Below, piece after piece: positions 1-8,078 of a stretch of 64,000 nt of DNA. The number at the start of each line of letters is the position of its first letter. The stretch's first letter is position 1. The DNA comes from Fructilactobacillus cliffordii. Lineage in GTDB: Bacteria; Bacillota; Bacilli; Lactobacillales; Lactobacillaceae. The stretch covers positions 1 to 64,000 of the forward strand of contig NZ_CP097117.1 of NCBI RefSeq assembly GCF_024029355.1, in the 5' to 3' direction. The translations under genes were made by a program, and so were the position numbers. Under the pieces are notes generated by a model. That model searched no databases, was not told the DNA's origin, and worked only from the letters and a program-made list of their open reading frames with translations.

Positions 1-1
1 C

Positions 2-826
2 AGTTTGGCTAGTGATGTGATTACTCATTTCCCTAGTACGGTTGCTAAAGAAGGAGTTAACTGGATTAAAGGTCTGATTAACAAGCTTAAAGATGAAGCT
101 GGCGGAGACGTTCAAATGGGCGCGGTAGGGAATTATAATCCTGACCAAATTCGTAGAGCGGCCGATGAAATGCATGTGAGCCTGAGTGATCACATGTTAA
201 AGGTGATTCAGTCATTAATTCAAAACGAATCGGGTGGTAATGCCGGTGTAACTCAACATGGATACACTGATATTAATTCAGGTAGTTCTGCAACGTTGGC
301 TCGTGGATTGTTGCAATATGTTCCATCAACATTTGCGCACTACGCTGTTTCTGGTCATAACAACATCTTCAATGCTTATGATCAATTGCTAGCTTTGTTC
401 AATGATTCTAATTGGGCTAGTGATATTCATCCAGGTGGAGGCTGGGGTCCAACTGGTCATCGGAGAATGGCAAACGGAGGACTTATTGGTACTCATCAAA
501 TGATTGAGGTTGCCGAGGGCAACATGCCTGAATTCATCATCCCGACTGACCCTGCTAAAAGGAGCCGTTCGGATGAATTACTTAGACAAGCTAACGCAGC
601 TTTAAACCATGATGCTCAACCGGCTAATAATGATGAATTAGTAGCCAAGGTCGAACATCAGACCAAGTTAGTTGCACAGCTGACGTCCCTTGCTAGCCAA
701 ATTTTAACCGGTCAAGGGGAACAGACGCAGACTATTCGTTCCACGGCGCAGACGCCACGACAACGTTACGTGCAGGATGGAATTAATGGACAAATTAATA
801 ACTATCAGCCGAAGTTAGGATATTAG
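2..826 (+). CDS. Phage tail tape measure protein, C-terminal part with lytic transglycosylase domain (partial)
   Basis: The reading frame is open to the left edge, so this is the C-terminal end of a longer protein. Counting from the TTG at position 5, residues about 60-155 look like an SLT-type lytic transglycosylase: an ENESGGN-like motif with the expected catalytic Glu (SLIQNESGGN), followed by ARGLLQYVPSTF and a run of Asn/Trp-rich sequence ending GGWGP. Tape measure proteins set tail length and often carry a peptidoglycan-cutting domain used at DNA entry; that role is inferred from the family and from the Dit gene 9 bp downstream. The C-terminal 100 residues are hydrophilic. An alternative is a separate tail-associated lysin, but the open upstream frame argues for a tape measure. 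Confidence 0.8.
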   Translation, partial: SLASDVITHFPSTVAKEGVNWIKGLINKLKDEAGGDVQMGAVGNYNPDQIRRAADEMHVSLSDHMLKVIQSLIQNESGGNAGVTQHGYTDINSGSSATLARGLLQYVPSTFAHYAVSGHNNIFNAYDQLLALFNDSNWASDIHPGGGWGPTGHRRMANGGLIGTHQMIEVAEGNMPEFIIPTDPAKRSRSDELLRQANAALNHDAQPANNDELVAKVEHQTKLVAQLTSLASQILTGQGEQTQTIRSTAQTPRQRYVQDGINGQINNYQPKLGY

Positions 827-835
827 GAGGAAACG

Positions 836-1684
836 ATGACAGTTACACGTCCACAGTTGTATGTAATGTATGATGGACAGACTGAATTCAACATTCGGGA
901 TAAACTCCCGTTTGCTGAATTCATGGGAATTGATGAAGCTACGCCATCACAGGCTAACACTTATAACGAGGTACCCACGCAGGATGGTTCTAGATTTCTT
1001 TCTTCAACAATCCAAAAAAATACGGTCAACGTGCGAATCCATGTACACTTCACCACCTACGCTGATTTAAAAAACAAACAAGACGCCTTACGGGCGTTTT
1101 TTTATCGCAAAGGATTATTTAGGTTACGTACCTCAGCACAGCCTGACGTTGTTTGGTTTGTCCGGAACGTGACATTTCCAGCTCAGCCGATTGCAGATGG
1201 TGCAAATGATATTAGAGTAACGATTCCGATGGAGAACCCTAGCGGATATCGCTATTCTCGCTATGATTCGCTGTCACAGGCTGATCTATGGGATGACTAC
1301 AACTTCAACAGTAATTTCCCAATTGCTACCGCTGATGATTTCATTTTTAAGAATGAATCGAACTTCGACATTATGAACCCCTCAGCTGTTTCAATTGATC
1401 CATTCACACAACGTCATCCGTTTAGTATGTTTTTGAAATGGACCGGAGGAAGCATCGAAGTAGTCAATGAAACTAATGGAACCAATTACAGTTACAGTGC
1501 TGGAAAAGACAGCAATAACCTCGTTGAGTTACGTGGTTGCAATACGTTTAACAATGGGACTGCCGCTAACCAAAACACCAATTTTGGTTACATTAAATTG
1601 GAAACCGGCTGGAACCATTTTAAAGTGATGACTTCATCGTCTCACTTTTCAGTTCGCTTTAAATTTCCATTTATCTACGTTTAG
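836..1684 (+). CDS. Distal tail protein (Dit-like)
   Basis: This 282-residue protein follows the tape measure gene, the normal place for the siphophage distal tail protein that joins the tail tube to the baseplate. The N-terminal half (residues about 10-150, including the PTQDGSRFLSS and VRIHVHFTTYADLKNKQDALRAFF stretches) resembles the N-terminal domain of Dit/phage tail family proteins; the ALRAFFYR segment with the following LRTSAQPD is typical of it. The remainder is an extended C-terminal domain. The ATG has a good GGAGG site. Assignment rests on this weak family likeness plus position; the C-terminal extension could contribute to carbohydrate binding, but nothing in the sequence proves it. 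Confidence 0.72.
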   Translation: MTVTRPQLYVMYDGQTEFNIRDKLPFAEFMGIDEATPSQANTYNEVPTQDGSRFLSSTIQKNTVNVRIHVHFTTYADLKNKQDALRAFFYRKGLFRLRTSAQPDVVWFVRNVTFPAQPIADGANDIRVTIPMENPSGYRYSRYDSLSQADLWDDYNFNSNFPIATADDFIFKNESNFDIMNPSAVSIDPFTQRHPFSMFLKWTGGSIEVVNETNGTNYSYSAGKDSNNLVELRGCNTFNNGTAANQNTNFGYIKLETGWNHFKVMTSSSHFSVRFKFPFIYV

Positions 1685-1692
1685 AAAGGAGG

Positions 1693-2946
1693 ATGACGTT
1701 GGTAGAGACATTAGATACCAAGCTTGGAACAATGTTCTGGGCATACACGTCACCAGGAGTCGATGACATTGAAGAAGTAGCACGTAAGTGTGACAAGTTG
1801 CACGTGCATTTCCTAGATATGCCTCATCACATTGATTGCTGGGGAAACAATCCAATGAACAATCATGAACATTGGGACCGGATTTTTGACACGCTAAAAG
1901 CGCACGGAATTGTTCCGCATGTTTATTTTCAGTCCAATAATTACCGCACCTTTACGGATCCGGAAACTCATGCAATTTGGGATAGCAAACAAATGCAAAC
2001 CATTCGACAAGGGATTATTGATTTCATTAACCGTTACGCCATCCGTAATCCAGAAATCTGGTGGGGCGATTGGAACGAACCTAATGGCAGTGGATGGGTC
2101 GATTCTAAAGAACGTTATGACTACTATGTAATACAAGTGTGGGAGCAGCTTTCTAAATGGATCCACGATGAGATTCGATACCGTAATCCGGAATCAATTC
2201 ACACTTCTGCGAATTATTTAGGAGCTCCCAACTCCTCTCACTTCGACAATGTCAACAACACGTTCTTCTCAGAATATCAGTACCGGTTTGCTTTGTACGA
2301 TGACGTCGATTATCTTACTTGGCATCCGTACGTCGATACGTACAACGGAGAAGCAATTCCGGAAGAACTTTTAAAACAAGGAATCGTCCCAGCTGAGTAC
2401 AACCCGTTGCAAAAACAGCTGATTGCTACTGAGTTTGGTTTTGCCCGTGGCGGTGGAACTGGATTACAGGGTAGAACCTGGACTGATGATGAAGCAGCTA
2501 AATTAATGATACGTGAAATTCTTATCCTGGATATGATGAACTACAAACGCATCTGCTTCTTTTGTCTAACTGGATCCGGAAATTGGGATAGTAACCCGTA
2601 CGGTGCTTTTAATGATACAGGCAAAACAGATAACTACACGCAGGTTGGTTTAGCCATCAAAGACTTGATGGACCAATTGGCCGGCTACCATTTTGTACAG
2701 AGATATGATTTAGATGATGAACATTTGTTCGCTTTGCAGTATCAAAACGAGGCCGGTGATAACAAATTAGCCTACTGGTCGACCAATTCAGCTGGTACTG
2801 TTGAAACTCCGTTCCGAGATGAAAATCAGGAACTGAACTTTACTGACTACGTTCAGATTACCGACTTATCATTCGAACCAATTAAGTGTGAGTTCTTCTT
2901 ACCAATTGAGGCTGATTCATCATTAGGAACTAGGGTGAAGCTATGA
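1693..2946 (+). CDS. Tail-encoded glycoside hydrolase-like protein (clan GH-A type TIM barrel)
   Basis: A 417-residue protein coded between the Dit gene and the tail-associated SGNH gene, with an AAAGGAGG site and an ATGA overlap with the next gene. Residues about 10-340 read like a beta/alpha barrel hydrolase of the cellulase/GH39 sort: WWGDWNEPNGSG puts an Asn-Glu-Pro triad at 128-130, the classical acid/base position (E129), and IATEFGF places a candidate nucleophile at E247, with YLTWHPYVD between them. Such a spacing and order match clan GH-A enzymes. No signal peptide is seen, as expected for a virion part. I infer a tail enzyme that cuts a host surface polysaccharide during adsorption. 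The substrate is unknown, and a role as a structural barrel is possible. Confidence 0.7.
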   Translation: MTLVETLDTKLGTMFWAYTSPGVDDIEEVARKCDKLHVHFLDMPHHIDCWGNNPMNNHEHWDRIFDTLKAHGIVPHVYFQSNNYRTFTDPETHAIWDSKQMQTIRQGIIDFINRYAIRNPEIWWGDWNEPNGSGWVDSKERYDYYVIQVWEQLSKWIHDEIRYRNPESIHTSANYLGAPNSSHFDNVNNTFFSEYQYRFALYDDVDYLTWHPYVDTYNGEAIPEELLKQGIVPAEYNPLQKQLIATEFGFARGGGTGLQGRTWTDDEAAKLMIREILILDMMNYKRICFFCLTGSGNWDSNPYGAFNDTGKTDNYTQVGLAIKDLMDQLAGYHFVQRYDLDDEHLFALQYQNEAGDNKLAYWSTNSAGTVETPFRDENQELNFTDYVQITDLSFEPIKCEFFLPIEADSSLGTRVKL

Positions 2947-4694
2947 ACTACCCACAATTAATCGTTACCGGGATTTATCCTAATGCCGGATTAAAGAGCC
3001 AACTGACGATGAAAAGCGTCCAGGCTGATTCGTTCTACGTCAATTGGGAAAAGAACGGAACCTATCAGTTGTGCTTTGTTGCAATTGATGATGGATCCGT
3101 TAGTTATGAACTACTACAACCCAACGCAATCATTACGTTCCAGGGCCAAGAATTTCACGTGGCCAACGTAGCGAATGATGTTCAAAATAACCTGGCAACT
3201 AAATCCATTACGGCCACTCACGTTTATTCAGAAACGCAATGGTTTCGGCAACGTGAGGTACGCAGCGGAGTTCTAACCTACACGCCACAATCAATCATGG
3301 ATTTTGTTTTTGCTAATAATCCGTACGGCTTTACGTATGAAATCCGGGGTCAATTTGATAGCCACCAGATTGAAAACTTTGGATCCGTTTCCGGACTCGA
3401 GGCCTTAAACAAAATTGTAGAGGTTTGGCCGGATGCAATTATCTTTCCGGATAATCGGCACATCGTTGTTTATCAGCATGATGAGTTTGTAAAACAGCAT
3501 GGGACAGTCATTGCCGATAACTACAACGCTACAGAAGTGAAGATTACGCAGGACATGACAGCTGTCTCTAATCAGGTCTGGTGTACCGGAAAAGCTAAAG
3601 ATAAGGCAGAGGGAGCACCGGATAATGCACCAACGGAATACTTTTTCCCGCCTTTTCTAGTAAAAATCCAGGAGAGCATTGATAAATACACGCAAGGGAT
3701 CCCGAGGGAACTACAACCAATCCAGGATGACCGGTTTACGGATCCTGAATCGATGAGGCAGTATGCATTAATTCAATTAGTTCCAGTGCCTCCGCTAACA
3801 GCCGAAGTGACGATGATAGGGCCCTTTGTGCCGATTGCTGGCGATATGGTCCATTTGAAAATGAGCAGTGAGAACCTAGAAACGGATGTAGAAATTGTAG
3901 GGTATCAATACTACCCATGGTCCAACAGTCAAGCCACGACACTAACGCTCAACAATACTGCCAAAACTATTTTTGACTACAACCGTGCTGTTCAAAGTCG
4001 TGCAAGTGATGAGCTAGCTAAGAGTATTGTTAATGCCCGCACGGCGTTAGATCAGTTGTCATTAACCTCAGCTGAACAGCAAAAGTCATTACAACAGATA
4101 GCGCAGCATGATATTCGTGGTAAAAAAGGGGTGGCATTGGGAGACTCAATCACCCAAGGATATTCTCCGGATCCACATGGATATGGAATTGATTATCCGG
4201 CCAAAATCAAAGATTACCTGGGGCTGGAATCAGAAACGAATAAAGGCGTCGGAGGTGGATGCTTTGCCAATGACGACCCCAAACTAGATTCTGCCACGGT
4301 GTATAACAGCACTAATTTCGCCGAGTACGATTTTGTAACAATTATGTACAGTACTAACGATTTTAATATTTCACAGTATGGAAATAAGATTACGGATGCT
4401 ATGGACGCAATGATCGTCAAAATCAAACACGATAATCCAAATATCAGAATCTTTGGTATTCTTCCAACTCCGCGGCATGATAAATCATCTAATGGTGCTT
4501 ATAGTTTTACAGATATGCTGAATGCAGTTTCCGGAGAATACCAAAAATTAGGGGTTCCATACCTTGATTGGCGCAACATCAGTCCAGATATTTTCCAAAG
4601 TGAAGGTTTATCTTCCGATAACATCCACCCTAATGCACGCGGATACGACATTATTGCTCACCACCTTGCTGCTTGGTTAAAAACTCTGTATTAG
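2943..4694 (+). CDS. Prophage tail protein fused to a C-terminal SGNH/GDSL hydrolase domain
   Basis: A 583-residue fusion. Residues 1-360 look like a siphophage tail-associated (Gp37/Tal-like) structural domain, with WFRQREVRSG and a beta-rich body ending in NNTAKTIFDYN. Residues about 390-583 form an SGNH hydrolase: GDS at 400-402 (Ser nucleophile 402), GVGGG at 435-439 (oxyanion Gly), TND at 471-473 (Asn472), and DNIH at 559-562 (Asp559/His562). All four blocks are present and in order. SGNH enzymes remove acyl groups from carbohydrates or lipids. I infer a virion deacylase acting on decorated wall polymer or exopolysaccharide, working beside the glycosidase coded just upstream. The gene begins inside the preceding stop (4 bp overlap), showing translational coupling. 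Confidence 0.8.
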   Translation: MNYPQLIVTGIYPNAGLKSQLTMKSVQADSFYVNWEKNGTYQLCFVAIDDGSVSYELLQPNAIITFQGQEFHVANVANDVQNNLATKSITATHVYSETQWFRQREVRSGVLTYTPQSIMDFVFANNPYGFTYEIRGQFDSHQIENFGSVSGLEALNKIVEVWPDAIIFPDNRHIVVYQHDEFVKQHGTVIADNYNATEVKITQDMTAVSNQVWCTGKAKDKAEGAPDNAPTEYFFPPFLVKIQESIDKYTQGIPRELQPIQDDRFTDPESMRQYALIQLVPVPPLTAEVTMIGPFVPIAGDMVHLKMSSENLETDVEIVGYQYYPWSNSQATTLTLNNTAKTIFDYNRAVQSRASDELAKSIVNARTALDQLSLTSAEQQKSLQQIAQHDIRGKKGVALGDSITQGYSPDPHGYGIDYPAKIKDYLGLESETNKGVGGGCFANDDPKLDSATVYNSTNFAEYDFVTIMYSTNDFNISQYGNKITDAMDAMIVKIKHDNPNIRIFGILPTPRHDKSSNGAYSFTDMLNAVSGEYQKLGVPYLDWRNISPDIFQSEGLSSDNIHPNARGYDIIAHHLAAWLKTLY

Positions 4695-4707
4695 AAAGGA
4701 ACTTAAA

Positions 4708-5260
4708 ATGGCAAAACGAGATTATAACCGGCTTACAACTGCTGACCCTAACAATCTCAATCTAGTTTGGACGCCTTTGATTGTTTCAATTCAAGGGGTC
4801 CGTCATTCGGCATACGGACCGGATATGCGGGAACACATTGCTCGTGGATTTGAAAGCACTGGGGGAACAGATCAATCAGCTTATTGCCTTGATTGAACGC
4901 TACAAAGCGTTAGCTGATACAACTCAACATCGATTAGATGAAGTAGTTTCCGGAAAAACGGACGACGCAGAAGTAAAAGACGCACGAGTTAATGTTCATG
5001 GGGACGTTTACACAACGTTGTCAGAACGTTTGAACGTGGCTGAATTAAAGCGGATTAATGTTAGCAATGTGATTGGTTATGAAGATTCGATTGTGGCCCC
5101 TGACTTATGGATTGAAGATTTAGATGATCCAGGCACGGAATTCACTTTAGAAGATGTGGGACACGCTAACGATGATTCAATGCCGATTGGTGCTGATACC
5201 ATTCGAGCCGTTGACATCATTACCGAGCCCGCAGAATTGAAACAAGGAGGAAGTAATTAA
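4708..5260 (+). pseudogene. Baseplate upper protein BppU N-terminal-like gene, split by a +1 frameshift
   Basis: Translation starts at the ATG at 4708 with MAKRDYNRLTTADPNNLNL and runs to ARGFE at about 4854, then leaves the sensible frame and stops at 4896. From about 4856 the +1 frame continues with ALGEQINQLIALIERYKALADTT and ends at 5260. Reading across the join gives GFE-ALGEQ and one continuous BppU-like N-terminal domain including an EVKDARVNVHGDVYTTLSERL segment, which is the typical 'DAR...Y.TL..RL' feature of that family. A single extra A in the AAA at 4853-4855 would explain it. The alternatives are a programmed +1 shift or a sequencing error. An independent start in the second frame (ATG 4781) would give an out-of-family N-terminus, so it is unlikely. 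Confidence 0.7.
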
Positions 5261-5805
5261 TGGCAGATACAAATGTTCCGGCAACAAATGAGCCGACTGA
5301 TGTTACTAATTTAATTGAATATAGAAAACTACGTGATCGCAAAAGTGGCCGGCCGATTTATCCAGTCACTGATTTTCGGTTAATTGAAAATGTTCCGAAT
5401 GTCATGACCGATAAGAACATTAAGGTTATGAAGACTAGTCAAACTCCAGCAATTGGTCCCAATGTGCAAAACGCCTGGAACTATAACCAATATGACATAC
5501 GAATTCTGGGATTTCACCAATTAGTTTTTTCAGGATCATTTCAAATTTCGAAAAAGATGTTTACGGCAGCGTGGGGATCACAGGACGGGACGTTAATGTT
5601 TTTCCCAAGCGACATGAACCCTAATGGCCAAGACGTGCAAGACATTACTGCACGTTTAGTGGGGGACGCTCATTCCTGGGGATTGCATTTCCGTAATTAC
5701 GGTAACCGGCTAATTGCTGATGGAATTACGGCTCCTGGGTTATCCATTGATAATCTGCCGGATATCATGATCATTGAAATCACGTCTACAATCACGGAAT
5801 TTTAG
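5260..5805 (+). CDS. Phage baseplate/tail protein of unknown function
   Basis: A 181-residue protein whose ATG overlaps the last base of the preceding stop; a GGAGGAAG ribosome site precedes it. It has no signal peptide, no membrane segment and no catalytic motif that I recognise. The body is rich in aromatic and beta-prone stretches (NYNQYDIRILGFHQLVFSG, DAHSWGLHFRNYGNRL). Position between the BppU-like gene and the XkdX-like gene suggests a baseplate accessory or a small receptor-binding part. The function is not determined. Confidence 0.6.
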   Translation: MADTNVPATNEPTDVTNLIEYRKLRDRKSGRPIYPVTDFRLIENVPNVMTDKNIKVMKTSQTPAIGPNVQNAWNYNQYDIRILGFHQLVFSGSFQISKKMFTAAWGSQDGTLMFFPSDMNPNGQDVQDITARLVGDAHSWGLHFRNYGNRLIADGITAPGLSIDNLPDIMIIEITSTITEF

Positions 5806-5816
5806 GAGGGACAAAA

Positions 5817-6239
5817 ATGGAATTCTATGCAAAAACTGAGAAAGACACGTACGCACTGCTGGCAATTAGCAAGACGCCAGCCGACGGTTTTGAAACGGTC
5901 GATGTTGACGACAAATGGGCTGCTTGGTGCTCTAATGATCATTTAGCTGATTGGAGTTACATCTATGGGATCCCAAAAGGGGTTCTAGTCCCAATTCATC
6001 CGCAAGATGTAGAAGCAAAGATTGCAGCTGCCAATTCAGCTGGAAAACCGCAAGAATCAGATAGCGAAGTTCAAAGCAAAGATGTTGAATCGGCTCTACA
6101 AGCTTCTGGAAATAATACGGTTGAAATCATGATGATTAAGACCCGTCTGAATGCAATAGAAACGCAACTGTCTCAAAATGGAACTTCTAGCGAAGTAACA
6201 AATGGACCCCAAACGGTCGAAAAGGGTGGTGTTAAATAA
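5817..6239 (+). CDS. Small phage tail-region protein of unknown function
   Basis: A 140-residue acidic protein with a GGAGGGAC site. Residues 1-70 are a compact domain (FYAKTEKDTYALLAI...DDKWAAWCSNDHLADW), followed by a Ser/Glu-rich linker and a predicted C-terminal helix with heptad-like spacing (IMMIKTRLNAIETQL) that may form a coiled coil. Its stop codon overlaps the start of the XkdX-like gene (TAATG), and in many siphophages a similar small gene precedes the XkdX family member. No catalytic features are visible. Confidence 0.6.
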   Translation: MEFYAKTEKDTYALLAISKTPADGFETVDVDDKWAAWCSNDHLADWSYIYGIPKGVLVPIHPQDVEAKIAAANSAGKPQESDSEVQSKDVESALQASGNNTVEIMMIKTRLNAIETQLSQNGTSSEVTNGPQTVEKGGVK

Positions 6240-6388
6240 TGAATAGTTATGCGCCAATGAGTAATAGAGATCTGTTGCAATACTTTTTTCAACGTGGAGT
6301 GGTTTCATTTGACAGAATTCATAAATTAGCTGAAACCGGGGCCATTACCCCAGCTGATTTTAAATACATCACTGGGAGAGACTGGTAG
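6239..6388 (+). CDS. XkdX family phage protein
   Basis: A 49-residue protein starting with the ATG that overlaps the preceding TAA. The sequence FFQRGVVSFDRIHKLAETGAIT followed by DFKYITGRDW matches the short XkdX family of Gram-positive phages and PBSX-like particles: a helix, then a 'G-x-IT...Y..ITG' ending. Such genes sit in the baseplate/tail-fibre block just before the receptor-binding or lysis genes, as here. The molecular role of XkdX is not known. Confidence 0.7.
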   Translation: MNSYAPMSNRDLLQYFFQRGVVSFDRIHKLAETGAITPADFKYITGRDW

Positions 6389-6399
6389 GAGGATGAATA

Positions 6400-7491
6400 A
6401 TGGCAACCAATAACGTTGATAAAATTCCAATTATTACACTTACCCAAGAAGTTGGAGAAGGAGAACAACGCGAAAAACAGGTGTTACCACAGACTTCTCA
6501 AAAAGCCGTGATTGGGTTAGATGACCGACTAGCTGAAATTGAAAGTGTATTAACAGCTCTTACTGGCCATGAATTCGGAAAAACGGATGATTTAATTCAC
6601 AAAGCTGATTTAACAGATTTTGTGAAAAAGGATGAACTTGCGGATTATGCAAAGCGAGAAGCAGTTGATTCTGTGCTAACTAATTCAAAAAGCTATACAA
6701 ATAGTCGGGTTGCTAATATCCAAGGATTAATTGAAAACTTCGGAGTAAAACCAACTCCAGTTCTCCGTAACTTTAATATTGACAATTTGTATCCATCATT
6801 GGATCAAACTACAAAGTTATCTGATGATGGGCTTTATTACGGATCCCGTAGTTATGTTTTAGAGGATTTAGAATCGTTTAAGCGCCGAAAACCGGACGAA
6901 AAGCAAGAAACATATTTACCAGGAGCTGCAGACCTATTTTCAGTCCCTGCTAAATTAGTATCGGAACGATTTGGATCTAATAATAATTCTGGGTACCATA
7001 ACTTATTGCAAACTTTAGATTTTGCTGGAAATGGTAACGCAATACCAAGAGAAAAGTGGCAGCGAAATGGAATCGTTAATGTTGTTAAAACTAACGATGG
7101 ACTTACTGATAAAAAAATTTATTGGAGCGAATGGAAGTATTTACCAATTGATTCTGATGTGAACAAAATGTATCGCAATCGTGGTGATGCAGGAATGCTT
7201 GATGGTAGCACTGACCTTAATTCTCTTTATACTCCAAGTACTCAAGGAGTTTACATCTTACAAAGGGGTAAAGCTCTGCATTTACCGGATGGATGGAACA
7301 CTGAAAATGCTTGCTTAGTAACCGTCATTCGGTACAAAGATAAAGATGACAATACTTACGTTTATCAGAAAGCTGAAGACATCACGAATCATTTACACAT
7401 GATCATGAGATCGATGAAACTGGATCTTGACCAATTTCCAACAACCTGGTTAGATTGGACTGACATTTGGGGGAATAAGTTTCCGGCATAA
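6400..7491 (+). CDS. Putative tail fibre / receptor-binding protein
   Basis: A 363-residue protein, last of the structural module. Residues about 25-110 are polar and helical, with repeated 'KADLTDFVKKDELADYAKREAVDSVL' type heptads as in the shaft of a trimeric fibre; residues 120-363 are a globular C-terminal domain rich in Tyr, Trp and Asp with no motif I recognise. A hairpin terminator lies 15 bp after the stop, closing the morphogenesis operon. Position at the end of the tail block and the shaft-plus-head layout suggest host recognition. That is inference. Confidence 0.6.
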   Translation: MATNNVDKIPIITLTQEVGEGEQREKQVLPQTSQKAVIGLDDRLAEIESVLTALTGHEFGKTDDLIHKADLTDFVKKDELADYAKREAVDSVLTNSKSYTNSRVANIQGLIENFGVKPTPVLRNFNIDNLYPSLDQTTKLSDDGLYYGSRSYVLEDLESFKRRKPDEKQETYLPGAADLFSVPAKLVSERFGSNNNSGYHNLLQTLDFAGNGNAIPREKWQRNGIVNVVKTNDGLTDKKIYWSEWKYLPIDSDVNKMYRNRGDAGMLDGSTDLNSLYTPSTQGVYILQRGKALHLPDGWNTENACLVTVIRYKDKDDNTYVYQKAEDITNHLHMIMRSMKLDLDQFPTTWLDWTDIWGNKFPA

Positions 7492-7505
7492 TTTTTAGAT
7501 TAAAC

Positions 7506-7536
7506 AAGCATCCGTCTAATTAACGGATGCTTTTAT
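7506..7536 (+). terminator. Rho-independent terminator after the tail module
   Basis: A 10-bp perfect stem (AAGCATCCGT / ACGGATGCTT, 7506-7515 and 7523-7532) is followed by TTTTATTTT. It separates structural genes from the lysis cassette. Confidence 0.85.
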
Positions 7537-7555
7537 TTTGAAAGGGGATGAGGCA

Positions 7556-7828
7556 ATGACGGTTTTTGGATTGACTCTAGAAGATTGGAGCGCAGTTGTT
7601 GCAATTGGTGGGGCAATTGGGGTAGTGATCAATTACATCATTATTAAACCCATGAAACAATCAAACGACGGCTTATCACGCTCAATCGACCGACTGTCTG
7701 ATACAGTCAGAATGTATCATGATGAAACGCAGGAAAAGTTGAAAGAACACGAAGTTCAGTTAACTGAGCATAAAGTTCGTATAGACGCAATTCAGAAGAA
7801 GGTAGATAAAGATGATGGAGAAAGTTAA
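7556..7828 (+). CDS. Small membrane protein of the lysis cassette
   Basis: Ninety residues from the ATG at 7556, chosen over a TTG at 7538 because the AAAGGGG site lies at the right distance. One N-terminal membrane segment (residues about 10-30, WSAVVAIGGAIGVVINYIII) is followed by a long charged helix with heptad pattern (IDRLSDTVRMYHDETQEKLKEHEVQL) that probably forms a coiled coil facing the cytoplasm. Genes of this shape often precede the holin in Lactobacillus phages, and a part in lysis timing is plausible but unproven. Its 3' end overlaps the holin start by 17 bp. Confidence 0.65.
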   Translation: MTVFGLTLEDWSAVVAIGGAIGVVINYIIIKPMKQSNDGLSRSIDRLSDTVRMYHDETQEKLKEHEVQLTEHKVRIDAIQKKVDKDDGES

Positions 7829-8078
7829 ACGAGCATTACACAAAACGGCCTTAATTAATGACGAGGGTAAGATTGATGGCAGCATGGTTGTTAGTCTTGT
7901 CCTTTTATCATTAATTTTCATCCAGCAGCTTTGTAACATGTTTGGTTTAGAGCTACCGGTACATCAAGACCAAGTGATGGGTGCTTTGGGAACACTGTTA
8001 ACGATTGGTGTGATGCTAGGTATTGTGTATGACTACAACGGAAATCAAGGGGGACCAAAAAATGGAAACAAAAACTAA
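7812..8078 (+). CDS. Phage holin (phi-LC3-like)
   Basis: An 88-residue protein (start at 7812 or the adjacent ATG at 7815) with two membrane segments at about residues 24-45 and 58-75, a short charged N-terminus, and the pattern DGSMVVSLVLLSLIFIQQL...LGTLLTIGVMLGIVYDYNG that recalls the phi-LC3 type holins (LGIVxDPTT-like ending). Holins form membrane lesions at the end of the lytic cycle and let endolysin or proton leak through. Overlap with genes on both sides indicates a coupled lysis cassette. The highly charged, Gly/Asn-rich C-terminus is normal. Confidence 0.8.
   Translation: MMEKVKRALHKTALINDEGKIDGSMVVSLVLLSLIFIQQLCNMFGLELPVHQDQVMGALGTLLTIGVMLGIVYDYNGNQGGPKNGNKN

Noticed and set aside
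4781..5260. A separate gene starting at ATG 4781 (159 residues)
   Set aside because: Its first 25 residues come from the wrong frame of the BppU-like gene; joining frame 1 to frame 2 at about 4855 gives a continuous family-like protein.
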